From: Prochlorococcus sp. MIT 1341
Lineage (GTDB): Bacteria; Cyanobacteriota; Cyanobacteriia; PCC-6307; Cyanobiaceae
Assembly: GCF_034092415.1 (NCBI RefSeq)
Contig: NZ_CP139304.1
Span: 1,162,001-1,226,000, forward strand
DNA: 64,000 nucleotides
Direction: 5' to 3'
Position numbers and translations under genes: made by a program. Below the pieces are notes generated by a model that had not been told where the DNA came from, did no database searches, and saw only the letters and a list, made by a program, of their open reading frames with translations. Within the stretch, counting starts at the first letter, position 1. Every line of letters begins with the position of its first letter. Shown one piece after another: positions 56,578 to 64,000 of this stretch.

Positions 56578-59142
56578 ATGTTAAATACCTATTACAAACT
56601 CACTGCCGAAAGAGAAACCTTAGGAATTCCTGGTCTCCCCCTCAATGCAGAAGAAACCGAAGAGCTAACCAAACTTCTTGAAGCTCCAAAAAATGGAGAG
56701 ACCCAGAGCCTAATTCATCTCTTAACCGAAAGGGTTCCACCTGGAGTCGATGAAGCCTCTCTTGTTAAAGCCTCATGGCTCAACGCAGTAGCAACTGGCA
56801 AAGTAAATAGTCCCGCCATCCATCAATTAGAAGCTGTCCGTCTACTAGGTACGATGATTGGTGGATATAATGTGGGAGCACTTGTTGGATTACTCGAAAA
56901 TCAAGATAAAAATATTGCAACATATGCTAGTAATGCTTTAAGTAAAATATTACTTGTTTATGACGCAGTTAATGATATTTTTGATCTTTCTAAAACGAAT
57001 AACTTTGCGAAGAAAGTAATAAACAGTTGGGCCAATGCTGAATGGTTTACAAACAAACCTCCCCTAGAAAAAGAAATCCAAGTCTGTATTTTCAAAGTTG
57101 ATGGTGAAACAAATACAGATGACCTCTCTCCAGCGACTCATGCGACTACTCGACCAGATATTCCATTACATGCTTTAGCAATGCTTGAGACACGGTATCC
57201 GAAAGGTCTTGATATGATTTCGACTTTAAAAAAACAAGGTAATCCAATTGCATATGTTGGAGATGTAGTTGGAACTGGAAGCTCTAGAAAATCTGCTATC
57301 AACTCTGTGCTTTGGCATATTGGTCAAGATATACCTTTTGTCCCAAATAAACGCTCAGGTGGTGTAATTATTGCTAATAAGATTGCACCTATTTTCTTCA
57401 ATACTGCCGAAGATTCCGGTGCTCTTCCAATTGAATGTGACGTAAGCCAACTCAAAAATGGCGATTTAATAACAATTAAAACATCACAGGGAGTGATCAC
57501 CAAAGTTGAAAATAATGAAGAAATTATTGCAAAGTTTGAGTTAAGTCCAAACACAATTACTGATGAAATACAAGCTGGTGGAAGGATTCCCTTGATGATT
57601 GGTAGAGCTTTAACTGACAAAGTTCGCTTAAAACTTGGACTTAATCCTTCAGAGATATTCATTCGACCTAATACACCAACAAATCCAATCGACGGTTATA
57701 CACAAGCACAAAAAATAGTTGGAAAAGCTTGTGGTCTTGTTGGGATTCAACCTGGAACAAGCTGTGAGCCTATCGTCAGCACTGTAGGGAGCCAAGATAC
57801 AACAGGGCCAATGACACGTGACGAGATGAAAGAACTTGCTTGTCTAGGATTCTCAGCTGATTTAGTAATGCAAAGCTTTTGCCATACTGCCGCTTATCCA
57901 AAACCAGTAGATCTAGAAACACATAAAGAACTTCCTGATTTCTTTGCTGATAGAGGAGGTGTGGCACTAAGACCTGGTGATGGAATTATTCATAGCTGGT
58001 TAAACAGAATGTTATTGCCCGACACAGTTGGCACCGGAGGTGATAGCCATACTCGTTTCCCACTAGGCATTTCTTTTCCAGGGGGATCTGGGTTAGTGGC
58101 TTTCGCAGCGGCAATCGGTGCCATGCCTATTGACATGCCAGAGTCAGTTCTCGTGAAATTTAGAGGTTCTTTACAAGAAGGCATTACCCTGAGAGATGTA
58201 GTTAACTCAATTCCTTTATTTGCAATTGAAAAAGGCTTGTTAACTGTTGAAAAAGCAAATAAAAAAAATATTTTTAATGGAAGAATTATGGAAATAGAAG
58301 GTTTACCTGACTTGAAACTAGAACAAGCTTTCGAATTAACCGATGCTTCTGCTGAAAGATCATGTGCGGGATGCTCTATAGCACTGTCAGAAAAAACAGT
58401 TAGCGAATACCTACGGAGCAATATTGCATTGCTTAAAAATATGATTAAAAATGGCTACCAAGATTCAAGAACCTTACAAAGGCGAATAAAAGAAATGGAA
58501 ACATGGCTTCTAAGCCCAAATCTAATTAGTGCTGATAAAAATGCTAAATATAAAGAAACAATAGACATTAACCTGGATGAATTAAAAGAGCCAATTCTTG
58601 CATGTCCGAATGACCCAGACAATGTTAAGTTGCTGAATCAAGTGGCAGGAACTCCTATACAAGAAGTGTTCATAGGTTCTTGCATGACTAACATTGGACA
58701 TTACAGAGCGGCGGCAAAAATACTAGAAAATGAAGGACAAAATAAAGCAAAATTATGGGTTTGCCCACCTACACGAATGGACGAAGAAATGCTAAAGGAA
58801 GAAGGATATTATCAAATATTTGAAGCTGCTGGCAGTCAAATGGAAATGCCTGGATGCTCATTATGCATGGGCAATCAAGCACGTGTTGAAGACAACAGCA
58901 CTGTATTTTCTACAAGCACACGTAACTTTAACAACCGTTTGGGTAATGGAGCTCAAGTCTATCTAGGAAGCGCAGAACTTGCTGCTGTTTGTGCATTATT
59001 AGGATACATACCAACCAATTCAGAGTATCAACAAATAGCAGCTAAACAAATCAGCCCGCTTTCCTCAGAACTTTATAGATATCTTAATTTCAATGAGCTT
59101 TCGGAATATTGCGAAGACGCAAAAATAGTTAACTTAAAATAA
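56578..59142 (+). CDS. acnB: Aconitate hydratase B
   Basis: The [4Fe-4S] enzyme isomerising citrate and isocitrate in the incomplete TCA cycle. The 854 residues have the AcnB layout, with the N-terminal HEAT-like helical domain (residues 1-155) characteristic of AcnB. The cluster cysteines are in [22 protein letters not shown] and [26 protein letters not shown] and [19 protein letters not shown] are the swivel-domain blocks. The ATG at 56578 is clear. A ClC gene follows 24 nt later. Confidence 0.97.
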   Translation: MLNTYYKLTAERETLGIPGLPLNAEETEELTKLLEAPKNGETQSLIHLLTERVPPGVDEASLVKASWLNAVATGKVNSPAIHQLEAVRLLGTMIGGYNVGALVGLLENQDKNIATYASNALSKILLVYDAVNDIFDLSKTNNFAKKVINSWANAEWFTNKPPLEKEIQVCIFKVDGETNTDDLSPATHATTRPDIPLHALAMLETRYPKGLDMISTLKKQGNPIAYVGDVVGTGSSRKSAINSVLWHIGQDIPFVPNKRSGGVIIANKIAPIFFNTAEDSGALPIECDVSQLKNGDLITIKTSQGVITKVENNEEIIAKFELSPNTITDEIQAGGRIPLMIGRALTDKVRLKLGLNPSEIFIRPNTPTNPIDGYTQAQKIVGKACGLVGIQPGTSCEPIVSTVGSQDTTGPMTRDEMKELACLGFSADLVMQSFCHTAAYPKPVDLETHKELPDFFADRGGVALRPGDGIIHSWLNRMLLPDTVGTGGDSHTRFPLGISFPGGSGLVAFAAAIGAMPIDMPESVLVKFRGSLQEGITLRDVVNSIPLFAIEKGLLTVEKANKKNIFNGRIMEIEGLPDLKLEQAFELTDASAERSCAGCSIALSEKTVSEYLRSNIALLKNMIKNGYQDSRTLQRRIKEMETWLLSPNLISADKNAKYKETIDINLDELKEPILACPNDPDNVKLLNQVAGTPIQEVFIGSCMTNIGHYRAAAKILENEGQNKAKLWVCPPTRMDEEMLKEEGYYQIFEAAGSQMEMPGCSLCMGNQARVEDNSTVFSTSTRNFNNRLGNGAQVYLGSAELAAVCALLGYIPTNSEYQQIAAKQISPLSSELYRYLNFNELSEYCEDAKIVNLK

Positions 59143-59166
59143 TATCACTTCTAAAAAACAAATACA

Positions 59167-60543
59167 ATGAACAAATCTCCTAAATCAACAAGAAATTTAG
59201 CAATAACATCTAGTAATAAAAGTATTAAAAGCCTTCTCCGTAGAAGATGGCTGGCCATAGCAATAGCATTAGCTCTTACAGGACTCGGTGCATCACTAAC
59301 AGGAAGTCTATTTAAAAGTGGAATCAAATTACTAGAAACTTGGCGATTAGAGCTTCTAGTAATTTTCCCAGCCTGGATAGTTCTTCCACTATTGGGAATT
59401 ACAGGTGGATTCATTTCTGGAACGCTTATAAAAAAACTTGCTCCTGCCGCAAGTGGATCGGGTGTAATTCCAATCATGGGATATCTGCGTCACCGTAATA
59501 TTCCAATGGGATTACGAGTAGGTTTAGTCAAATTAGTTGCAGGCATTATTGCTATTGGTAGCGGATTCCCCCTGGGACCCGAAGGACCTGCCGTACAAAT
59601 GGGTGGATCTGTAGCTTGGCAATTTGCAAAATGGCTAAAAGCACCAAATGCTTTTCGAAGAGTGATTGTTGCAGCAGGAGGAGGAGCAGGTATTGCTGCA
59701 ATCTTTAGTGCGCCACTGGGAGGTTTCTTTTATGCAATCGAAGAACTACTAAATTCTGCTAGACCTATAATTTTAGTTCTAGTAATAGTTACTACATTCT
59801 GGGCAGACTCATGGGCCGATTTACTGCAAAGTATGGGGCTTGGAAACTCAGAAGGTGGGTTTAATAAATTACTAGGTTTTCAACTTGAGCGAACATATTC
59901 ACCGCAAGTCGAATTCTTTCCTATCGATTTCATTTACTTAATAGCACTAGGAATCGTTGCTGGTTTACTAGCTGAGGTATATAGCAGATATGTAATCACC
60001 ATGCAAAAACAAGGGGATAAATTTTTCGGCAAAAAGTTGGTCCTTAGAATGGTAGTAAGTGGCTTTATTTTAGGGGGAATTTACTCTTGTCTACCTGAAA
60101 CATTCCATAAAGCTTCTGTGCTACAAAGCAAAATTGCTTTGGGAAGTATAGACATCAAAATGGCAATAACAACCTTTATTGTTCTTTTTATATGCAGTGG
60201 CATTGCGGCCGCCTCAAAAGCACCAGGAGGGTTGTTTTATCCTATGCTTACTCTAGGAGGATCGATTGGTCTTGCATTTGGAATCATTGTTGAGATACTT
60301 ACAGGGCACGTACCCAGTACGTATGTTTTTGCTGGAATGGGAGCATTTGTAGCAGGTTGCTCTCATACACCAATAACTGCCATGTTCCTTGCTTTTGCAT
60401 TGACAAAAGATTTGCTAATACTAAAACCAATTTTAGTTGCTACACTAACAAGCTTTCTGGTAGCTAGAATATTTAATGAGTCATCTATTTATGAAAGACA
60501 ATTAAAAATAGAATTCAAATCAAATAATACAAAACCTCAGTAA
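59167..60543 (+). CDS. ClC-family chloride channel/proton antiporter
   Basis: A 458-residue membrane protein with the ClC selectivity motifs in order: ASGSGVIPIMG (GSGIP-type), PLGPEGPAVQMGGS (with the gating Glu), and APGGLFYPMLTLGG (GxFxP type). AAIFSAPLGGFFYAIEELL also fits. It exchanges chloride, and often protons, across the plasma or thylakoid membrane. No regulatory CBS domains are seen. It follows acnB closely. Confidence 0.94.
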   Translation: MNKSPKSTRNLAITSSNKSIKSLLRRRWLAIAIALALTGLGASLTGSLFKSGIKLLETWRLELLVIFPAWIVLPLLGITGGFISGTLIKKLAPAASGSGVIPIMGYLRHRNIPMGLRVGLVKLVAGIIAIGSGFPLGPEGPAVQMGGSVAWQFAKWLKAPNAFRRVIVAAGGGAGIAAIFSAPLGGFFYAIEELLNSARPIILVLVIVTTFWADSWADLLQSMGLGNSEGGFNKLLGFQLERTYSPQVEFFPIDFIYLIALGIVAGLLAEVYSRYVITMQKQGDKFFGKKLVLRMVVSGFILGGIYSCLPETFHKASVLQSKIALGSIDIKMAITTFIVLFICSGIAAASKAPGGLFYPMLTLGGSIGLAFGIIVEILTGHVPSTYVFAGMGAFVAGCSHTPITAMFLAFALTKDLLILKPILVATLTSFLVARIFNESSIYERQLKIEFKSNNTKPQ

Positions 60544-60619
60544 ATCTACAATAAAATCCTTTAAAATGTTTGAATAGAAAAAAGTCTATCGCATTAGACT
60601 CTCATCACTGGGAATTACT

Positions 60620-62248
60620 CTGAAACAAGAAACTCTACTATTTAATCCCAGTATCCCTTCCAAAGATGCTCTCAAAGTAATACTTGCTTTTCCTAGTAAT
60701 TACTCTATAGGTATTACCAGTCTTGGATACCAAGTTATTTGGGCAACACTTGCACAAAGAAATGATGTAGACGTTAAGCGTCTCTTTACGGATCTGAGAG
60801 AACGTGCTCACAGAAAATGTGATTTATTTGGGCTATCTCTTAGCTGGGAACTTGATGGACCAATTCTACTAGATTTATTAGAAAAAGAAGGTATACCAAT
60901 ATGGAGCAATCAAAGAAAAGAAGAAGACCCAATTGTCTTTGGAGGTGGACCAGTTTTAACTGCTAATCCGGAGCCTATGGCTCCATTTTTTGATGTAATT
61001 TTAATGGGCGATGGAGAAGAGCTATTGCCAAGGTTTATTGACAATTTAAATGCAACAAAAAATAAAACAAGATTAGAACGTCTTCATAGTTTAACAGCTA
61101 TACCAGGAATATATGTACCGAAGTTCTATGAACCAGAATATGACAAAAGTGGAACGTTATTACGAATTAGCCCAATAGATCCAAAGATCCCTGAGAAAGT
61201 TGTTAAACAAACATTTCTTGGCAATGTACTCAGTCACTCAACTGTTATTACACCCGACGCAGCATGGCCAAACATACATATGGTTGAAGTGGTCAGAAGT
61301 TGCCCGGAAATGTGTAGATTTTGCATGGCAAGTTATCTCACATTGCCTTTTAGAACCAGCTCGCTAAACCAAGGCTTAATACCCGCCGTAGAAAAAGGAT
61401 TAAAAATAACAAATCGAATAGGGTTACTAGGTGCATCAGTTACTCAACACCCTCAATTTAATGAACTAATGGAATGGCTAAATCAAGATAAATTTGATGA
61501 AACAAGGATTAGTGTTAGTTCGGTTAGAGCCGGAACAATTACTCCTGATTTAAGTAAAATTCTTGCGAAAAGAGGCACTAAATCTATTACTATGGCTATA
61601 GAAAGTGGCAGTCAAAAAATCAGAAATATAGTAAATAAAAAATTAAATGAAGATGAAATTTTTAATGCCGCAAAAAATACATACCTAGGCGGCTTAAAGG
61701 GATTAAAGCTTTATGGAATGGTTGGTCTACCTTTGGAAAATGAAGAAGACATAGAAAAAACAGCTGATTTATTAATCAGACTCAAAAAACAAACATCTCA
61801 ACTAAGATTTACTCTTGGTGTGAGCACGTTTGTTCCTAAAGCTCATACTCCATTTCAATGGTATGGAATTCATAAAAATGCTGATAAAAGACTTAAAAGA
61901 TTAAGCAAAGTGCTCAGACCTCAAGGGATTGAAGTTAGACCGGAAAGTTATAAATGGAGTTTAATCCAGGCGCTTCTTTCAAGAGGAGATAGAAGACTTG
62001 CACCCGTAATTTATGCAATTAGAGGTTCTCATAATCGTTTAGGGGAATGGAAAAAAGCATTCAACGCTGCATTTAATCAAGAACTAAACAAACACTTTTA
62101 TCCCGTCAATGAACCTCCTCCTCCTCCTGCCTGGGATGAAATAATCCATGATCAATGGGATACCTCTAAAGTACTTCCCTGGAATCATCTAGAAGGACCT
62201 ATAAACAAAGCAAAACTTATTGAGCACCACCTACTTTTAAAGACTTGA
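60620..62248 (+). CDS. B12-binding-like radical SAM protein, probable CTG start
   Basis: A protein of about 542 residues from a CTG at 60620. Residues 120-542 contain the radical SAM cluster motif CPEMCRFC (Cys 228, 232, 235), and SVSSVRAGTI and GSQKIRNIVNKKLNEDEI downstream. The first ATG of the frame, at 60977, would cut off a conserved-looking N-terminal domain (GITSLGYQVIWATLAQRN and VFGGGPVLTANPEP) similar to B12-binding-like modules. No ATG, GTG or TTG occurs in frame upstream; an ATT at 60614 or 60593 is also possible. A GGGA at 60610-60613 gives a 6-nt spacer to the CTG. The target is unknown. Confidence 0.85.
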   Translation: MKQETLLFNPSIPSKDALKVILAFPSNYSIGITSLGYQVIWATLAQRNDVDVKRLFTDLRERAHRKCDLFGLSLSWELDGPILLDLLEKEGIPIWSNQRKEEDPIVFGGGPVLTANPEPMAPFFDVILMGDGEELLPRFIDNLNATKNKTRLERLHSLTAIPGIYVPKFYEPEYDKSGTLLRISPIDPKIPEKVVKQTFLGNVLSHSTVITPDAAWPNIHMVEVVRSCPEMCRFCMASYLTLPFRTSSLNQGLIPAVEKGLKITNRIGLLGASVTQHPQFNELMEWLNQDKFDETRISVSSVRAGTITPDLSKILAKRGTKSITMAIESGSQKIRNIVNKKLNEDEIFNAAKNTYLGGLKGLKLYGMVGLPLENEEDIEKTADLLIRLKKQTSQLRFTLGVSTFVPKAHTPFQWYGIHKNADKRLKRLSKVLRPQGIEVRPESYKWSLIQALLSRGDRRLAPVIYAIRGSHNRLGEWKKAFNAAFNQELNKHFYPVNEPPPPPAWDEIIHDQWDTSKVLPWNHLEGPINKAKLIEHHLLLKT

Positions 62249-63590
62249 TCAAGTTTTCTTTTTTACCTGGATATAACATCGACCTCAACCCAGCCAACAA
62301 AATCCAACCAACTATATTAATTCGACTATCAAAAAAGGGCATATCTGCTCCATGCATTGCCAACAAAACAAATGCTGCGGTCCACCATGCTCGATCAAAA
62401 ATCTTCTCATTAAAATTGCCACCATTAGGCACCCCCTTTAGAAGAACCCCTCTTTTCAATGCAGTTATTAAGAGGGAAACAACAGTAAAAACAAAAATTA
62501 GCGCAACTGGTAAACCGTGACTTACAGCTAGATCTAAAGGAAGATTGTGGGCATGACCATGCCACTGGCCAGTCCTTAGTGGATACAGAACGGAAAAAGC
62601 TGCTGCTCCCCAACCAAACCAAGGACGTTCTGTAATGAACTCAACGGCCACTTGCCACTGGCGAAGGCGCGTAGAATCCAAAATTCTGGAATCACTATAT
62701 TGCATATCATTTAATCGAGACCAAATACTTTCAGGAACAAATCTTCTGGCAAAAGTTTGCAAGTTTGGATGAACTAAAGGAAAAGAAGCAAAAGCTACAA
62801 ACATAGAAATAAATGCCAATAGAGGCAATAACCAATACCAACGCGTAGGTCCAATTACAAAGGGTAAAGCCAAAAACAACCCCCCCCAAGCATTGCGCGA
62901 ATCTGTAAGAACAAGAGCACAAACAATCAAAATTGCAAAAATAAATGCAAAAAAACGATGTAACCTACTAATCTTTACTTGCAAAAGTAAAGCAAGAGAA
63001 AAAGGCCACACTACAGCCAACCAAGCACCTGCAATATTTGCATAATCAAAAAGACCAGATAATCGACCTACAGGTTCACCACCAGGAGAAATAAACCAAA
63101 CAATTAAACCATTAAAGATCTCCCAAGGTCCCTGCCAGCCAAACCAAAGCTGACCAAAGCCTGTAAGCAAAACTGGGAAAGTGCCTACAACTAAACAAAC
63201 AGCAGCCTGTCGTCTAGCCTTAGGAAAGAGAAGAAAAGGCTGTGCCGCAATGAATAACCAAAAAAAAGGCAACCAGTTCCCTAATCCAACAATAGCCAAC
63301 CAACCTGTATATGAACTAAAAATACCTAACAGCATCAATAAAGCAATTATGAAGAATGCTTTGTTCCATCGGTCATTCCAAAACTTTTTAAATTGTCTAG
63401 GAGTGGTATAAAACAAAGCCGGAAGTAAAAATAAACCTGATAAAAAGGCACTGGATGGCAAAAAAAACAAACCGGCTTGAAACAAACACCAAAATCTGAC
63501 ATTAATGAGAGGTGGTGCATCCCTTACATCCTTTAAAAAAGATTTGATGGATAGAAGAAATAAGCCAGTTGGATTAGCCTGTTGATTCAT
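62217..63590 (-). CDS. O-antigen ligase/polymerase (IctB-like) membrane protein
   Basis: A 457-residue protein with about 10-11 membrane segments. The Wzy_C/O-antigen ligase signature is RLRQWQVAVEFITERPWFGWG followed by WHGHAHNLPLDLAVSHGLPVAL. GRLSGLFDYANIAGAWLAVVWPF is another conserved stretch. The same superfamily includes IctB, once proposed as a bicarbonate transporter in cyanobacteria. The real role (glycan ligation, polymerisation or transport) is undecided. It overlaps the radical SAM gene end by 32 nt on the opposite strand. Confidence 0.88.
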   Translation of the reverse strand: MNQQANPTGLFLLSIKSFLKDVRDAPPLINVRFWCLFQAGLFFLPSSAFLSGLFLLPALFYTTPRQFKKFWNDRWNKAFFIIALLMLLGIFSSYTGWLAIVGLGNWLPFFWLFIAAQPFLLFPKARRQAAVCLVVGTFPVLLTGFGQLWFGWQGPWEIFNGLIVWFISPGGEPVGRLSGLFDYANIAGAWLAVVWPFSLALLLQVKISRLHRFFAFIFAILIVCALVLTDSRNAWGGLFLALPFVIGPTRWYWLLPLLAFISMFVAFASFPLVHPNLQTFARRFVPESIWSRLNDMQYSDSRILDSTRLRQWQVAVEFITERPWFGWGAAAFSVLYPLRTGQWHGHAHNLPLDLAVSHGLPVALIFVFTVVSLLITALKRGVLLKGVPNGGNFNEKIFDRAWWTAAFVLLAMHGADMPFFDSRINIVGWILLAGLRSMLYPGKKENLIKSLKVGGAQ

Positions 63591-63896
63591 AATAAAAGCC
63601 TTACATAGCTTAGAGGCACTAGATCATTCGCATTTAATCGACGAATAATCACACTAATCTACTCGAAAGAAGAAACCTAAAGATCGAAGTGACTTATTCC
63701 AAGGTTTAGTCACTAAAAAGTTTTTTATTTATAAACATTGCACACTAGAAAGGGGAATTACGCTAAAACCAACAATAAGACACATAAAGAAGTAAATTAG
63801 TAAAATCAATTTCAAAAAAAACTCAAACCATCTATTGGGTCATTTAAGCAATCAAAAGATTGATAGTATAAACAGATACATTCCGGAATCGACACA
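63591..63896. other. Gene-free divergent region
   Basis: This 306-nt AT-rich gap separates the minus-strand O-antigen-ligase-like gene from the FAD oxidoreductase. It contains a 7-bp inverted repeat, AGTGACT (63689-63695) and AGTCACT (63709-63715), followed by a short A stretch and six T (63722-63727), which is attenuator-like but weak. A TATAAA at 63868-63873 could be the -10 for the downstream gene. Nothing else is evident. Confidence 0.45.
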
Positions 63897-64000
63897 CTGA
63901 ACAAAGAAATTGCTATTATTGGTGGGGGCTCAATTGGCCTAGGTACAGCATGGCATCTGACAAACCTAGGGCACAATGTGGCAATTATTGACGAACATAT
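63897..64000 (+). CDS. FAD-dependent oxidoreductase, N-terminus only, probable CTG start
   Basis: The frame read from a CTG at 63897 begins MNKEIAIIGGGSIGLGTAWHL, a perfect Rossmann FAD-binding fold (GGGSIG) at the expected distance from the N-terminus, and runs off the right edge. No ATG, GTG or TTG occurs between the upstream in-frame TAG (63864-63866) and the fold, so the start is either CTG or another near-cognate codon. The family is probably D-amino acid oxidase/DadA-like. The rest lies outside the window. Confidence 0.7.
   Translation, partial: MNKEIAIIGGGSIGLGTAWHLTNLGHNVAIIDEH

Overview
This window looks like a chromosome segment of a marine picocyanobacterium, most likely a low-light Prochlorococcus. 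The DNA is AT-rich and densely coded, with many 1-20 nt overlaps. It carries a cyanobacterial flavodiiron pair (Flv1/Flv3), two acyl desaturases, a phytol/dolichol-kinase-like protein, a group 2 sigma factor, and proteins that closely resemble picocyanobacterial ones. The genus is an inference; no rRNA is present to confirm it. I see no insertion sequence, prophage, CRISPR array or plasmid feature.

Layout. 1-3358 (minus): rplI, dnaB and the 5' two thirds of mnmG. 3397-6031: two paralogous delta-9-type fatty acid desaturases flank an oppositely oriented unknown gene with a possible HTH. 6139-10842 (plus): a PLP enzyme of the methionine gamma-lyase/aluminium-resistance family, then gcvH and gcvP; the third glycine cleavage subunit gene, gcvT, is at 39.4 kb. 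10988-15880: two small conserved-looking genes, an FMN reductase, flv1 and flv3. 15970-19023 (minus): a three-gene TRAP transporter. 19172-23738 (minus): a SNF2 helicase, a SWIM zinc-finger protein and a MEKHLA-domain protein, contiguous or overlapping. 24058-33983: alaS, speA, ndk, thiO, gatB, coaE and argJ. 34033-38946: a PfkB kinase, a 51-residue membrane mini-protein, an IscA-like protein, tRNA-Val(UAC), a DUF2227 protein, mazG, speE and speB. 39018-47788: a Cys-rich small protein, gcvT, aspS, and a tight pyrG-queE-queC-pabB-pabC run. 47842-64000: cobA, a TrpD-like protein, an MFS transporter, ppk, a sigma factor, a phytol-kinase-like protein, a DAHP synthase, acnB, a ClC protein, a radical SAM protein, an O-antigen-ligase-like membrane protein, and the start of an FAD oxidoreductase.

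Pathways that can be assembled: glycine cleavage (gcvP, gcvH, gcvT) plus glycine oxidase ThiO; a polyamine route from arginine to spermidine (speA, speB, speE); 4-aminobenzoate for folate (pabB, pabC); 7-deazaguanine (queE, queC); oxygen photoreduction (Flv1, Flv3); and precorrin-2/siroheme entry (cobA).

Most notable observations: (i) two genes near the right end whose coding frames extend upstream of any ATG/GTG/TTG and appear to start at CTG; (ii) a perfect 17-bp inverted repeat inside the 3' end of thiO; (iii) a Cys-rich 85-residue protein whose GTG start is fixed by a strong ribosome binding site; (iv) an unlisted 51-residue membrane mini-protein; (v) the fused-looking SNF2-SWIM-MEKHLA operon; (vi) a TrpD-like protein lacking the usual PRPP loop.
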